From: Actinacidiphila alni
GTDB taxonomy: Bacteria > Actinomycetota > Actinomycetes > Streptomycetales > Streptomycetaceae
NCBI RefSeq assembly: GCF_900112845.1
Contig: NZ_FONG01000006.1
Span: 310,001 to 374,000, forward strand
Reading direction: 5' to 3'
DNA: 64,000 nt
The notes under the pieces were generated by a model. That model saw only the letters and a list, made by a program, of their open reading frames with translations, made no database searches and was not told where the DNA came from. Shown one piece after another: positions 16,854 to 25,430 of the stretch. Numbering within the stretch: position 1 is the first letter of the stretch; every line of letters begins with the position of its first letter. Both the position numbers and the translations under genes were made by a program.

Positions 16854-17759
16854 TCAGTCGGACAGCGCCCAGTCCGGGAGGACTTCGGTGCGCTCGGCCC
16901 AGGTGGCGGGCGGCGCGCCCGCGGGCCGGGACGCGACGATGCCGCCGACGATCGCGCAGGTCGTGTCGATGTCGCCGCCGGCCCGCGCGGTGGTCCAGAA
17001 CGCCCGCTCGTAGTCGTCGAGATGCCGGGCCGCGGCCCACAGGGCGAACGGCACGGTGTCGTGGGCGCTGGTGCGCCTGCCGCAGCCCAGGACGGCGGCC
17101 ACCGTGGCCACATCGGCGTAGTCGAGCATGTCGCGGGCCCGCCGGACACCGGCGTGCACGGCGCTGCGTGGGACCAGGTCGAGCACGGCGCCGAGGAGGT
17201 CGGACGGCGTGGCCGGGCCCGCGGGGTCGGCCACCAGGGCCGCCGCGGCGGCCACCGCCATGGCCCCGACGACCGCTTCGCGGTGCTGGTGCGTGGTGTA
17301 GGCGGAGATCTCCGCCTGGTGGGTGGCCTGGACGGCGTCGCCCGCGTACCAGGCGCCGAGCGGTGCGACCCGCATGGCTGCTCCGTTCCCCCACGAGCCC
17401 TGCCCGTTGAACAGGCCCGCGGCCAGTTCCCGCCAGTCGGCGCCTTCCTGGCGGATCAGCCGCAGCATCCGGTTGACGGCCGGGCCGTAGCCCCGGTCGA
17501 AATCGTGGTGCTCGGCGAAGGAGAGTGCCAGGGCGTCCTGGTCGATCCGGCCGTGTTCGGCCAGGACGGACAGGATGGAGCAGGCCATCTCCGTGTCGTC
17601 CGTCCACCCCCAAGTGCCGGGCGGCAGTTGGCCGTCCTGGAGGGCCGGGTAGTTGGCGGGGACGAAGAACTGGGAGCCCAGGGCGTCTCCCACGGCCAGC
17701 CCGCGGAGGCTGGCGAGGGCGCGTGCGGCCCGGTCGGTGTCAGTAGTGTGAGGGGTCAT
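16854..17759 (-). CDS. ADP-ribosylglycohydrolase family protein
   Basis: 301 aa. The family (DraG/ARH) hydrolyses ADP-ribose bonds on proteins, nucleic acids or metabolites using two Mg ions. The metal-ligand motifs are intact: GLAVGDALG near the start, WTDDTEM (residues about 51-57) and GGDIDTTCAIVGG near the C-terminus. The start at 17759 has no Shine-Dalgarno, but a promoter ends 10 bp upstream, so translation is probably near-leaderless. The substrate is not predictable. It overlaps nothing and lies 48 bp from rnhB. Confidence 0.88.
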   Translation of the reverse strand: MTPHTTDTDRAARALASLRGLAVGDALGSQFFVPANYPALQDGQLPPGTWGWTDDTEMACSILSVLAEHGRIDQDALALSFAEHHDFDRGYGPAVNRMLRLIRQEGADWRELAAGLFNGQGSWGNGAAMRVAPLGAWYAGDAVQATHQAEISAYTTHQHREAVVGAMAVAAAAALVADPAGPATPSDLLGAVLDLVPRSAVHAGVRRARDMLDYADVATVAAVLGCGRRTSAHDTVPFALWAAARHLDDYERAFWTTARAGGDIDTTCAIVGGIVASRPAGAPPATWAERTEVLPDWALSD

Positions 17760-17769
17760 GGCGTCGGAA

Positions 17770-17798
17770 ACTCTGACATCGCGGATGATCCCGGTCAA
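17770..17798 (-). promoter_or_regulatory. Predicted HrdB-type promoter of the ADP-ribosylglycohydrolase gene
   Basis: Minus-strand TTGACC-N17-CAGAGT lies with its -10 ten bp from the ATG, giving a transcript with almost no leader. Confidence 0.5.
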
Positions 17799-17834
17799 TC
17801 TCCTTGTGCCCAATGTCACCGCCGCCGGCGGGCG

Positions 17835-18497
17835 TCACCATGAACCGCCGCCGGGTGGGCCGGGAGTCCGCCACCTTTCGAAGGGGCGGTCCAGCGTGTA
17901 GCCGCCAGAGGGATCGATCAGCAGTGACCGGGTCTCGGCGTTGTCGGGGTTGGACAGCGCCTCGAACTCCTCCACCGTCCAGTGGAACCAGCGCATACAG
18001 AACAGCCGCATCGTCAGTCCGTGGGTGACCAGCAGCACGTTCGGCGGGAAGTCCTCCTTGTCGAAGGCGCGGTACAGCGTCTCCAGGAATGCGCCGACCC
18101 GGTCGTAGACATCCGCGCCGCTCTCCCCCATGGCGAAGCGGTAGAAGAAGTGCCCGTAGGCGTCACGCGCCTTGCGCTGGCGCTGGATGTCCTCGACGTC
18201 CTGCCAATTCCCCCAGTCCTGCTCCCGCAGCCGCGGCTCCTCCTTGGCCTGGGTCAGCCGGGGGTCGAGCCCGAGCGCACGGAAGGTGTGCCAGGTACGG
18301 CGGTACGGGGAGACGAACGCCTGGACGCGTTCGTCCCCGAACAGCTCCCGCAGCCGTGCTCCCGCGTCCGTCGCCTGCCTGAGTCCGGTCGCGGTGAGTT
18401 CCAGGGCGTGGTCCGGCACCCGCTCGTAAATGGTGTCGTCCGCGTTTCCCTGGGACTCGCCGTGCCGGAGGAGCACGATGCGGCGAGGGCGTCCCAT
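17835..18497 (-). CDS. Histidine phosphatase (phosphoglycerate mutase superfamily)
   Basis: 220 aa. The LRHGES motif (residues 10-15) carries the phospho-accepting histidine; SPYRRTWHTF and VTHGLTMRL supply the second arginine and histidine of the catalytic pocket. Proteins of this type are cytosolic phosphatases acting on sugar phosphates or other small substrates, rather than the glycolytic mutase. TAGGCT (18505-18510, minus strand) lies seven bp before the ATG, suggesting a leaderless mRNA. The substrate is unknown. The next gene downstream begins 75 bp away on the same strand. Confidence 0.88.
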   Translation of the reverse strand: MGRPRRIVLLRHGESQGNADDTIYERVPDHALELTATGLRQATDAGARLRELFGDERVQAFVSPYRRTWHTFRALGLDPRLTQAKEEPRLREQDWGNWQDVEDIQRQRKARDAYGHFFYRFAMGESGADVYDRVGAFLETLYRAFDKEDFPPNVLLVTHGLTMRLFCMRWFHWTVEEFEALSNPDNAETRSLLIDPSGGYTLDRPFERWRTPGPPGGGSW

Positions 18498-18627
18498 GCC
18501 CCTCAGCCTAGGGCTCGGCCGCCGCTCCGGCGCGCCGATGCGAGGGTCGTACGGCTCACACTCGGCATGGCGCTACGCCTCAGACCCGACATGGTCCTAC
18601 CGCCCGCACCCAGTATGGTCCTCCCAC

Positions 18628-19452
18628 TCACACCCGGGCCGTCAGCTCCTCTGACAGCTCCCGCAGCCGGCGCCGGGCGTCGGCGTCGTAGGCCTGCCGG
18701 TCGGCCCGGGCCTCGCGCGTGCCGTTGAAATACCTGCCGGTGCCGATGTCCGTGCCGTCGATGAGCCGCAGCGTCGCCTCACCGCCCTCCCGCACCGAAC
18801 TCCACGGCGCGATTCCTCCTTCTCTGACCATGGTGGTGTCCATATAGGTGGCCGGGTGCAGCGCGTTCGCCGTGACGCCCGTGCCTTCCAGCGACCGCGC
18901 GAGATCGAAGGTGAACATGATCTGCGCGAGCTTGCTCTGGGTGTACGCCCGGCCGCCGTCGTACCCCTTGGTCATCATCGGGTCGGCGAAGTCGATGGCC
19001 TGCTGGCCGGCCGAGGAGACATTGACGATGCGGGACGGCGCCGACGCGGTGAGCAGGGGCAAGAGCCGATGTGTGAGGCGGTAGCCCGCCAGGTAGTTCA
19101 CGGCGAAGCGCCGCTCGACACCGCGCTCGTCCACTTCCCGCGCCCCACCCGGTGAGGCCGCGCCTATGCCGGCGTTGTTGACGAGGACGTCCAGCCGGTC
19201 CGTACGGGCGAGCACCTCGTCCGCGAGCCGGTCGACCTGTCCGAGGTCGGACAGATCGGCGAGCAGGATCTCGGCCCGGTCCTCCCCCGCGGCCTCCCGG
19301 ACCGCACGCCGTACATCCTCGGCGCGCTCGGCACTGCGGCCGTGCACCAGGACGCGGGCGCCGTCCGCGGCGAGGCGGACGGCGAGCCAGCGACCCAGCC
19401 CGTCCGTGGACCCGGTCACCAGGACCATGCGCCGACCGACACGTTCGTTCAT
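18628..19452 (-). CDS. Short-chain dehydrogenase/reductase
   Basis: 274 aa. The NAD(P)-binding TGSTDGLGRW, the NNAG motif, the catalytic Ser region IVNVSSAG and YTQSK (Tyr-x3-Lys) are present. The layout resembles the retinol-dehydrogenase/protochlorophyllide-reductase-like SDRs. I chose ATG 19452 because GGAG lies six nt upstream; an ATG four codons earlier lacks a site. It diverges from a TetR regulator, and two copies of one operator lie between them, so the regulator almost certainly represses this gene until an inducer binds. Substrate unknown. Confidence 0.9.
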   Translation of the reverse strand: MNERVGRRMVLVTGSTDGLGRWLAVRLAADGARVLVHGRSAERAEDVRRAVREAAGEDRAEILLADLSDLGQVDRLADEVLARTDRLDVLVNNAGIGAASPGGAREVDERGVERRFAVNYLAGYRLTHRLLPLLTASAPSRIVNVSSAGQQAIDFADPMMTKGYDGGRAYTQSKLAQIMFTFDLARSLEGTGVTANALHPATYMDTTMVREGGIAPWSSVREGGEATLRLIDGTDIGTGRYFNGTREARADRQAYDADARRRLRELSEELTARV

Positions 19453-19464
19453 CGCGAGCTCCAT

Positions 19465-19488
19465 TTACGAGACATGCTGACTCGTAAA
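19465..19488. promoter_or_regulatory. Operator copy 1 for the TetR regulator
   Basis: TTTACGAG (19464-19471) and CTCGTAAA (19481-19488) form a perfect 8-bp inverted repeat with a 9-bp spacer. The 24-bp unit is repeated 28 bp downstream. It lies 12 bp from the SDR start codon. Confidence 0.75.
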
Positions 19489-19492
19489 GAGT

Positions 19493-19516
19493 ATGCGAGA
19501 CACGGTGCCTTGTAAA
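19493..19516. promoter_or_regulatory. Operator copy 2 for the TetR regulator
   Basis: A diverged copy of the element at 19465-19488. CGAGACA and TGTAAA stretches align without gaps, and the shared pattern is CGAGACA-N3-TG-N-CT-N-GTAAA. It ends eight bp before the TetR start, so it would give autorepression. Confidence 0.65.
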
Positions 19517-19524
19517 GTGCATTC

Positions 19525-20181
19525 ATGGACGAGACACCCAGCCGTGGCAGACCCCGCAGCGAGACCGCCCGCAGGGCAGTCCTCGACGCGGCGCTGCGGC
19601 TCTGCCAGGACGGCGGATACCAGGCCCTCACGATGAAGGGCATCGCGGAGAGCGCCGGCGTCGGCCGACAGACCGTCTACCGCTGGTGGCCCGCGAAGCA
19701 GGACGTGCTCATCGACGCCCTGCGCGACCTCGGCCTGCGCGAGGCGGAGCATCTGGACCCGGACTCCGGTGACACGCTGCGCGACGTACGGTCACTGATG
19801 GACGCCACTTTCGCACTCACCCGGCAGCTCACCGGCAAGGCGCTGATCGGGCTGATGGCCGAGGCGCAGCACGACCCCGGCCTCTCCGACCGGCTCCAGA
19901 CCACCGTGATCGGGCCCCGGCGCCAGGCGCTCCGCACGATCCTCGCTCGTGGAGTCGCACGCGGCGAACTGACCGCGGAGGACTGGGCGCTCGACCTCGC
20001 GGTCGACTTCGCCTTCGGCACCATGTGGTATCGGCTGATCAGCCATCACGCGCCGGTCGACGCGCGCCTCGCGGAGCAGATCACCGCCGCTCTCGCCACG
20101 CTGCTGGGGTCGACCGCGGCGGACGGGGCGCGCGCCGCCGTCAGTCCGCCGGCCGGTCCGCCGCCGGCCACTGCCCGTTGA
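19525..20181 (+). CDS. TetR/AcrR-family transcriptional regulator
   Basis: 218 aa. The N-terminal TetR helix-turn-helix (ARRAVLDAALRLCQDGGYQALTMKGIAESAGVGRQTVYRWWPAKQDVLIDAL, residues 14-64) is canonical. The C-terminal ligand domain (TetR_C-type, GLMAEAQHDPGLSDRLQTTVIGPRRQALRTIL) resembles regulators that respond to small hydrophobic molecules. It is divergent from the SDR gene and carries its own operator eight bp upstream. The last 41 bp overlap the remnant sigma gene on the other strand. Confidence 0.92.
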   Translation: MDETPSRGRPRSETARRAVLDAALRLCQDGGYQALTMKGIAESAGVGRQTVYRWWPAKQDVLIDALRDLGLREAEHLDPDSGDTLRDVRSLMDATFALTRQLTGKALIGLMAEAQHDPGLSDRLQTTVIGPRRQALRTILARGVARGELTAEDWALDLAVDFAFGTMWYRLISHHAPVDARLAEQITAALATLLGSTAADGARAAVSPPAGPPPATAR

Positions 20182-20646
20182 CGAAGACCAGCCGCCCGGG
20201 ATCCGCCACCGTGCGGATCCCGATCAGCCCCAGCGGGCCGAATTCCGGCGCCACGACGCCCACGACGGTGTCCCCGGCCGTGGCCGGCAGCGTCGCGTCG
20301 CCGTCGATCTCGGCGATCCGGCCGCGTGTGCCGGGCTGTGCCCCGGTGATCAGCCGAGCCAGGACGCGCCCGACCTTCGCGGCGCCGAGGCCGGCACGCG
20401 CTGCCGCGCCCGGCGGGGTCTCGCGCCGGTGCCGTACGGCCTGTTCGGGTACGGAGAGAGGGCGCGGCCGAAGATCTCGCGGATCAGCGACTGCGGTGCG
20501 TCGGCACCGCCGGTATCGGCCGTACGGGTGAGCGCGTCGCGTACCGATCCGAACATCCGATAGGCGGCCGAGAAAAGCCGCGCCTGGTGCGCGAAAAGCC
20601 TTTCGGCAACCGGCACACCGTCCGTTCCGGCACCGTCCAGGCTCAC
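20141..20646 (-). pseudogene. Decayed ECF sigma factor (SigJ/ECF41-like)
   Basis: The first part reads AERLFAHQARLFSAAYRMFGSVRDA, the start of sigma region 2 of ECF41/SigJ-type factors. It then runs directly into unrelated sequence and stops. A different frame downstream (20141 to about 20400) encodes a SnoaL-like ending with LVFVNGQWPAADRPAD, typical of the C-terminal domain of this sigma class. Regions 2.2 to 4 are missing. A large internal deletion plus a frameshift is the simplest reading. It starts 10 bp after the neighbouring DUF4937 gene on the same strand, where ECF41 genes often pair with a small enzyme. Confidence 0.7.
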
Positions 20647-20656
20647 ACCTTCCGCC

Positions 20657-21262
20657 TCACACCGTCCACGCCTGCACCACATCCACCACGTCGCCCGCTA
20701 CGGACAGCACATCGGTGTCGAGTTCGGCGCGTTCCGACAGGCGTTCCACCGCGCCCTCGCGGTACTTGCCGCGTTCCGTCGCCGAATTCCACATCGACAG
20801 CACCAGGAAGTCGTTTCCCGTGCCCTGGCCGAAGACCCCGCGGAGCATGCCGGGAGAGCCGGCCATGGCGGGATTCCACACCCGCTGCTGCATCGTTGTG
20901 AAGTGGTCGACACGGTCCGGTCGCACTTTGCACAGCGCCACCCGCAGCACGTCGGCGTCGGTGAAGGTCGGTTCGAAGCCGACCTTCACGTCCTGCCGGT
21001 GCTCGAAGAGGTGCGTCGCGAGCATCTCGTAGGTGCCGCTCTGCGCCGCGGCGATCCCGTCGTGCGGGCCCGCCATGAAGGCGTCGTAGGACCGCCGGCC
21101 GTCCCAGAAGGCGAAGAGGTGTGCCATCCCCGGCTGCGCACGGCTCCAGCCACCGCCCTGGCCCCGGAAACCGGGCTGTTCCTTCAGCGCCGCCCACCTG
21201 CGCTGCCCCCGGTCGAACCCGGCCTGATCCACGATCCCGCAGCGCATCCACTTCACCAACAC
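20657..21262 (-). CDS. YdbC/DUF4937-like protein (antibiotic-monooxygenase-like fold)
   Basis: 201 aa from the GTG at 21262 (VLVKWMRCGIVDQAGF). It contains two similar halves: GWSRAQPGMAHLFAFWDGRRSYDAFMAGPHD, and FLVLSMWNSATERGKYREGAVERL. Each looks like a dimeric alpha/beta-barrel (ABM) domain, as in DUF4937/YdbC proteins. No catalytic assignment is possible. It is transcribed toward the sigma-factor remnant and was probably its operon partner, so it may be losing its role. The start codon is uncertain because no clear Shine-Dalgarno is present. Confidence 0.7.
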   Translation of the reverse strand: MLVKWMRCGIVDQAGFDRGQRRWAALKEQPGFRGQGGGWSRAQPGMAHLFAFWDGRRSYDAFMAGPHDGIAAAQSGTYEMLATHLFEHRQDVKVGFEPTFTDADVLRVALCKVRPDRVDHFTTMQQRVWNPAMAGSPGMLRGVFGQGTGNDFLVLSMWNSATERGKYREGAVERLSERAELDTDVLSVAGDVVDVVQAWTV

Positions 21263-21373
21263 CGCGCCATCGTAGTGGCGTTGACGGCGGAGATCGTCCC
21301 GCACGACGGAGTCGGTTCGGTGACGGTACGGGATTCGGCCGACGGCGGCGCCTTCCACCGCCTGACCTGGCGC

Positions 21374-21406
21374 GAAGGGGCGCCGGCACAAGGCCGGCGC
21401 CCCTTC
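21374..21406 (-). terminator. Terminator downstream of nrdJ
   Basis: GAAGGGGCGCCGGC (21374-21387) and GCCGGCGCCCCTTC (21393-21406) form a perfect 14-bp stem with a 5-nt loop, 40 bp past the nrdJ stop. No T-tract is present. Confidence 0.85.
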
Positions 21407-21446
21407 CCCTCAGGCGTGCTTCACCTGCTCATGCGCGCTGCCGGTG

Positions 21447-24344
21447 TCAGCTGCAGCCGCTGGTGGAGCCGCAGCCCTCGCACAGGTAGCAGCTGCCCGC
21501 GCGACGCATCTTGGTGCCGCAGGAGAAGCAGAGCGGGGCGTCGGCGTTGAGACCGAGCTGGATCTCCAGCAGCTCCGTGCTGTTGTGGGCCTCCTTGGGC
21601 GCGGGCGCGGCGGCGGCCTCCGTCTCCGGCTTGGCGACGGCCAGCGGCTTGCGCGCCTCGGACTCGCGCACCTCACGCGGGGCGGACTGGGCCAGGCCCT
21701 CGACGTCGACCTCGTCCTCGGCCGCCTCGTAGGAACCGGTGTCCAGGTGCCGCTGCCGCTCCGGCGCGGAGTGGATGCCCAGCGCGGAACGGGTCTCGAA
21801 GGGCAGGAAGTCCAGCGCCAGGCGGCGGAAGATGTAGTCGACGATCGACTGCGCCATCCGTACGTCCGGGTCGTCGGTCAGACCGGCCGGCTCGAAGCGC
21901 ATGTTGGTGAACTTCGAGACGTACGTCTCCAGCGGGACGCCGTACTGCATGCCGACCGAGACGGCGATGGAGAAGGCGTCCATCATGCCTGCGAGGGTGG
22001 ACCCCTGCTTGGACATCTTCAGGAAGACCTCGCCGAGGCCGTCGTCGGGGTACGAGTTGGCCGTCATGTAGCCCTCGGCGCCGCCGACGGTGAAGGACGT
22101 GGTGATCCCGGGACGGCCCTTGGGCAGCCGCTTGCGGACCGGGCGGTACTCGACGACCTTCTCGACCACGGCGGGCGCCTCGACGGCGGCCTCGGTCTCC
22201 TTCTCGTCCTTCTTCTTGGCCGAGAGGGGCTGGCCGACCTTGCAGTTGTCGCGGTAGATCGCGAGCGCCTTCAGGCCGAGCTTCCAGCCCTCGAAGTAGA
22301 CCTCCTCGACCTCCTCGACGGTCGCCGACTCCGGCAGGTTCACCGTCTTGGAGATCGCGCCGGACAGGAACGGCTGCGCGGCGGCCATCATGCGCACATG
22401 GCCCATGGCGGAGATCGCGCGGTCGCCCATGGCGCAGTCGAACACCTCGTAGTGCTCCTGCTTCAGACCGGGCGCGTCGATCACATTGCCGTGCTCGGCG
22501 ATGTGGGCGACGATCGCCTCGACCTGCTCGTCCTGGTATCCGAGCCGCTTGAGGGCGGTCGGGACGGTGTTGTTGACGATCTGCATCGAGCCGCCGCCGA
22601 CGAGCTTCTTGAACTTGACCAGCGCCAGGTCGGGTTCGACGCCCGTGGTGTCGCAGTCCATCATCAGGCCGATGGTGCCGGTCGGCGCGAGCACCGACGC
22701 CTGCGCGTTACGGAAACCGTTCTTCTCGCCGAGGCGGACGACGTCCTGCCAGGCTTCGGTGGCCGCGGCCCAGACCGGGGTGTCCAGGTCGTCGATACGG
22801 GTGGCGGCGCCATTGGCGTCGGAGTGCTGCTTCATGACGCGCTTGTGGGCGTCCGCGTTGCGGGCGTAGCCCTCGTACGGGCCGACGACCGCGGCGAGCT
22901 GCGCGGAGCGCTTGTAGGACGTGCCGGTCATCAGCGAGGTGATCGCGCCGGCCAGGGCGCGGCCACCGTCGGAGTCGTACGCGTGGCCGGTCGCCATCAG
23001 CAGCGCGCCGAGGTTGGCGTAGCCGATGCCGAGCTGGCGGAAGGCGCGGGTGGTCTCGCCGATCTTCTGGGTGGGGAAGTCGGCGAAGCAGATGGAGATG
23101 TCCATCGCGGTGATGACCAGCTCGACGACCTTGGCGAAGCTCTCGGCGTCGAAGCTCTGGTTGCCCCGGCCGTCGTCGCGCAGGAACTTCATCAGGTTGA
23201 GCGAGGCGAGGTTGCAGCTCGAATTGTCGAGGTGCATGTACTCGCTGCACGGGTTGGAGGCGGTGATCCGGCCCGTCTCCGGCGAGGTGTGCCAGAGGTT
23301 GATCGTGTCGTCGTACTGGATGCCCGGGTCGGCGCAGGCCCACGCGGCCTCGGCGAGCTTGCGGAACAGGCCGCGCGCGTCGACCTCCTCGATGACCTCA
23401 CCGGTCATCCGGGCGCGCAGGCCGAACTTCGAGCCGGACTCGTACGCCTTCATGAACTCGTCGTTCACCCGGACGGAGTTGTTGGCGTTCTGGTACTGCA
23501 CCGACGTGATGTCGTCGCCGCCCAGGTCCATGTCGAAGCCCGCGTCGCGCAGGGCGCGGATCTTCTCCTCCTCCTTGACCTTGGTCTCGATGAACGCCTC
23601 GACGTCGGGGTGGTCGACGTCCAGGACGACCATCTTGGCGGCGCGGCGGGTGGCGCCGCCCGACTTGATGGTGCCCGCGGAGGCGTCCGCGCCGCGCATG
23701 AAGGAGACCGGACCCGAGGCGTTGCCGCCGGAGGAGAGCAGCTCCTTGGAGGAGCGGATGCGGGAGAGGTTCAGGCCGGCGCCGGAGCCGCCCTTGAAGA
23801 TCATGCCCTCTTCCTTGTACCAGTCGAGGATCGACTCCATGGAGTCGTCGACGGACAGGATGAAGCAGGCGGAGACCTGCTGGGGCTGCGCGGTGCCGAC
23901 GTTGAACCACACCGGGGAGTTGAAGCTGAACACCTGGTGCAGCAGGGCGTAGGTCAGCTCGTGCTCGAAGATGTCGGCGTCCGCCGGGGAGGCGAAGTAG
24001 CCGTTGTCCTCGCCCGCCTTGCGGTAGGTGAGCACCACCCGGTCGATGAGCTGCTTCAGGCTCTTCTCGCGCTTGGGGCTGCCCACCGCGCCGCGGAAGT
24101 ACTTGCTGGTGACGATGTTGACCGCGTTCACCGACCAGGAGTCGGGGAATTCGACGCCACGCTGCTCGAAGTTGATCGAGCCGTCGCGCCAATTGGTCAT
24201 GACGACGTCACGGTGCTCCCAGACCACCTCGTCGTACGGATGCACGCCGGGGGTGGTGTGGATGCGCTCGATACGCAGACCCTTGCTCGCCTTGGATCCC
24301 TTGGTACGGGAACCGCGTGCCGGGCCGCTCGTCGTCTCTGTCAT
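21447..24344 (-). CDS. nrdJ: Vitamin B12-dependent ribonucleotide reductase (class II)
   Basis: 965 aa. The enzyme makes deoxyribonucleotides from ribonucleotides with adenosylcobalamin as radical source, in the cytoplasm and without oxygen. Visible features are FSFNSPVWFNVG, GGSGAGLNLSRIR, the NPCSEYMHLDNSSCNLASLN active-site loop with the catalytic cysteine, and PTGTIGLMMDCDTTG. A C-terminal Cys-rich end (CFSCGTKMRRAGSCYLCEGCGSTSGCS) is typical of the actinobacterial form and serves redox shuttling and zinc binding. The ATG has GGAGG four nt upstream. It follows nrdR after 118 bp, the well-known nrdRJ operon. No cobalamin riboswitch precedes it. Confidence 0.98.
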   Translation of the reverse strand: MTETTSGPARGSRTKGSKASKGLRIERIHTTPGVHPYDEVVWEHRDVVMTNWRDGSINFEQRGVEFPDSWSVNAVNIVTSKYFRGAVGSPKREKSLKQLIDRVVLTYRKAGEDNGYFASPADADIFEHELTYALLHQVFSFNSPVWFNVGTAQPQQVSACFILSVDDSMESILDWYKEEGMIFKGGSGAGLNLSRIRSSKELLSSGGNASGPVSFMRGADASAGTIKSGGATRRAAKMVVLDVDHPDVEAFIETKVKEEEKIRALRDAGFDMDLGGDDITSVQYQNANNSVRVNDEFMKAYESGSKFGLRARMTGEVIEEVDARGLFRKLAEAAWACADPGIQYDDTINLWHTSPETGRITASNPCSEYMHLDNSSCNLASLNLMKFLRDDGRGNQSFDAESFAKVVELVITAMDISICFADFPTQKIGETTRAFRQLGIGYANLGALLMATGHAYDSDGGRALAGAITSLMTGTSYKRSAQLAAVVGPYEGYARNADAHKRVMKQHSDANGAATRIDDLDTPVWAAATEAWQDVVRLGEKNGFRNAQASVLAPTGTIGLMMDCDTTGVEPDLALVKFKKLVGGGSMQIVNNTVPTALKRLGYQDEQVEAIVAHIAEHGNVIDAPGLKQEHYEVFDCAMGDRAISAMGHVRMMAAAQPFLSGAISKTVNLPESATVEEVEEVYFEGWKLGLKALAIYRDNCKVGQPLSAKKKDEKETEAAVEAPAVVEKVVEYRPVRKRLPKGRPGITTSFTVGGAEGYMTANSYPDDGLGEVFLKMSKQGSTLAGMMDAFSIAVSVGMQYGVPLETYVSKFTNMRFEPAGLTDDPDVRMAQSIVDYIFRRLALDFLPFETRSALGIHSAPERQRHLDTGSYEAAEDEVDVEGLAQSAPREVRESEARKPLAVAKPETEAAAAPAPKEAHNSTELLEIQLGLNADAPLCFSCGTKMRRAGSCYLCEGCGSTSGCS

Positions 24345-24462
24345 TCCGCCTCCCTATACGGGCAAAACGCCCTAATGCGCGCGGATCTTCCCGCGTCACG
24401 GTGTTGTCTGCCGCCTCGGCGCGCCAGGCGCTCCGGCAAATCTGTGGTCCCGGCCGGTCCGC

Positions 24463-24975
24463 TCAGTCGGCGGCGGCAGCGGGCGCGGGGACTCCGAGGT
24501 CCTCGTCGAGCCCGCCGGGAGTGGTGGGTGGCAGCTGCTCGCGCAGCTCAGTGATGGCCGTCTCGAAGTCCTCGAGCGAGTCGAACGCCCGGTAGACCGA
24601 GGCGAAGCGCAAATACGCGACCAGGTCGAGGTCCTGGAGCGGACCGAGTATGGCCAGTCCCACGTCGTGGGTCGACAGCTCCGCGCTGCCGGTGGCCCTG
24701 ACCGCCTCCTCGACGCGCTGCCCGAGCTGGGCGAGGGCGTCCTCGGTGACGGGGCGACCCTGGCATGCCTTGCGCACGCCGGCGATCACCTTGCTGCGGC
24801 TGAACGGCTCGGTCACCCCGCTGCGCTTGATGACCATCAGTGACGCGGTCTCGACGGTGGTGAACCGGCGGCCGCAGTCCGGGCACTGCCGACGGCGGCG
24901 GATCGAGGTGCCGTCATCGGTGGTACGGCTGTCGACGACGCGGCTGTCGGGGTGCTTGCAGAAGGGGCAGTGCAT
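24463..24975 (-). CDS. nrdR: Ribonucleotide reductase regulator NrdR
   Basis: 170 aa. The N-terminal zinc ribbon ([15 protein letters not shown] and [10 protein letters not shown]) binds DNA; the central ATP-cone ([29 protein letters not shown]) senses ATP/dATP. NrdR represses the nrd operons when dATP is abundant. The ATG at 24975 has GGGAG nine nt upstream. Two NrdR-box-like palindromes lie in the divergent region upstream, as expected for autoregulation of nrdRJ. The Ala-rich C-terminal tail is normal for the genus. Confidence 0.97.
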   Translation of the reverse strand: MHCPFCKHPDSRVVDSRTTDDGTSIRRRRQCPDCGRRFTTVETASLMVIKRSGVTEPFSRSKVIAGVRKACQGRPVTEDALAQLGQRVEEAVRATGSAELSTHDVGLAILGPLQDLDLVAYLRFASVYRAFDSLEDFETAITELREQLPPTTPGGLDEDLGVPAPAAAAD

Positions 24976-25029
24976 GGATCCCGGCTCCCTTCCTCACCCG
25001 CGGTGAGCGCACGACAAAATGGCCTCCGA

Positions 25030-25106
25030 GGGGCCGTACGGGCCCCGCGAAGCAGTCCCAAGCATAGGCGATCTCGCGGAGATTGGGGCCGTCGGGCCCC
25101 CGCGAA
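25030..25106. repeat. Duplicated 22-bp hairpin element in the nrdR leader region
   Basis: Two near-identical 22-bp copies, at 25030-25051 and 25085-25106, each consist of GGGGCC-GT(A)CG-GGCCCC followed by GCGAA. Each can fold alone, and the copies start 55 bp apart. The second copy borders the first NrdR box. A role in attenuation or protein binding is possible. Confidence 0.55.
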
Positions 25107-25153
25107 ACCACTACGGGTGGTGGCTGCGGCATATACAACCACTAGATCTGGTG
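25106..25153. promoter_or_regulatory. Pair of NrdR boxes for nrdRJ
   Basis: AACCACTACGGGTGGT (25106-25121) and ACCACTAGATCTGGTG (25138-25153) are 16-bp imperfect palindromes of the NrdR-box type (ACACWATATCTWGTGT-like). Their starts are 32 bp apart, about three helical turns, as in known paired NrdR sites. Binding should repress nrdR-nrdJ. Confidence 0.75.
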
Positions 25154-25396
25154 CCGGTGCGTCAGCTCCGCCGTTCCGCGTGTCGCGTCCGCGGCCGGAG
25201 GCGAGCCTAGGGGAAGTGTCGCTGCGGCCCGGCACCGGGGGCGGGGTGGCACACTGGCCGGGCGGCCGCGAGTCCGCCCGTCCGGCCGTATTTCACCCTT
25301 CGGCCGCTCCCGGGTCGCCCTCGGACCGGTCGGCCGGGCCGGCCGCCGCCGGAATTTCGGACGGGACTCCGACGGGACTCGGACAGAGCGCCGGTC

Positions 25397-25414
25397 ATCG
25401 AACTTCCATTCGAT
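25397..25414. promoter_or_regulatory. SOS box 1 upstream of lexA
   Basis: ATCGAACTTCCATTCGAT contains CGAAC-TTCC-ATTCG, one mismatch from the actinobacterial LexA consensus CGAAC-N4-GTTCG. It is a palindromic match upstream of the lexA promoter. Confidence 0.75.
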
Positions 25415-25430
25415 CAATACACCCGATACC

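Noticed and set aside
24345..24462. Cobalamin riboswitch before nrdJ
   Set aside because: The 118-bp gap is too short and lacks the B12-box GCCACTG-type core; in Streptomyces the riboswitch belongs to nrdABS.
21444..24554. A long open frame of over 1000 codons on the plus strand opposite nrdJ
   Set aside because: It is the antisense shadow of a well-conserved gene in high-GC DNA; the residues show no family similarity and the codon pattern mirrors nrdJ.
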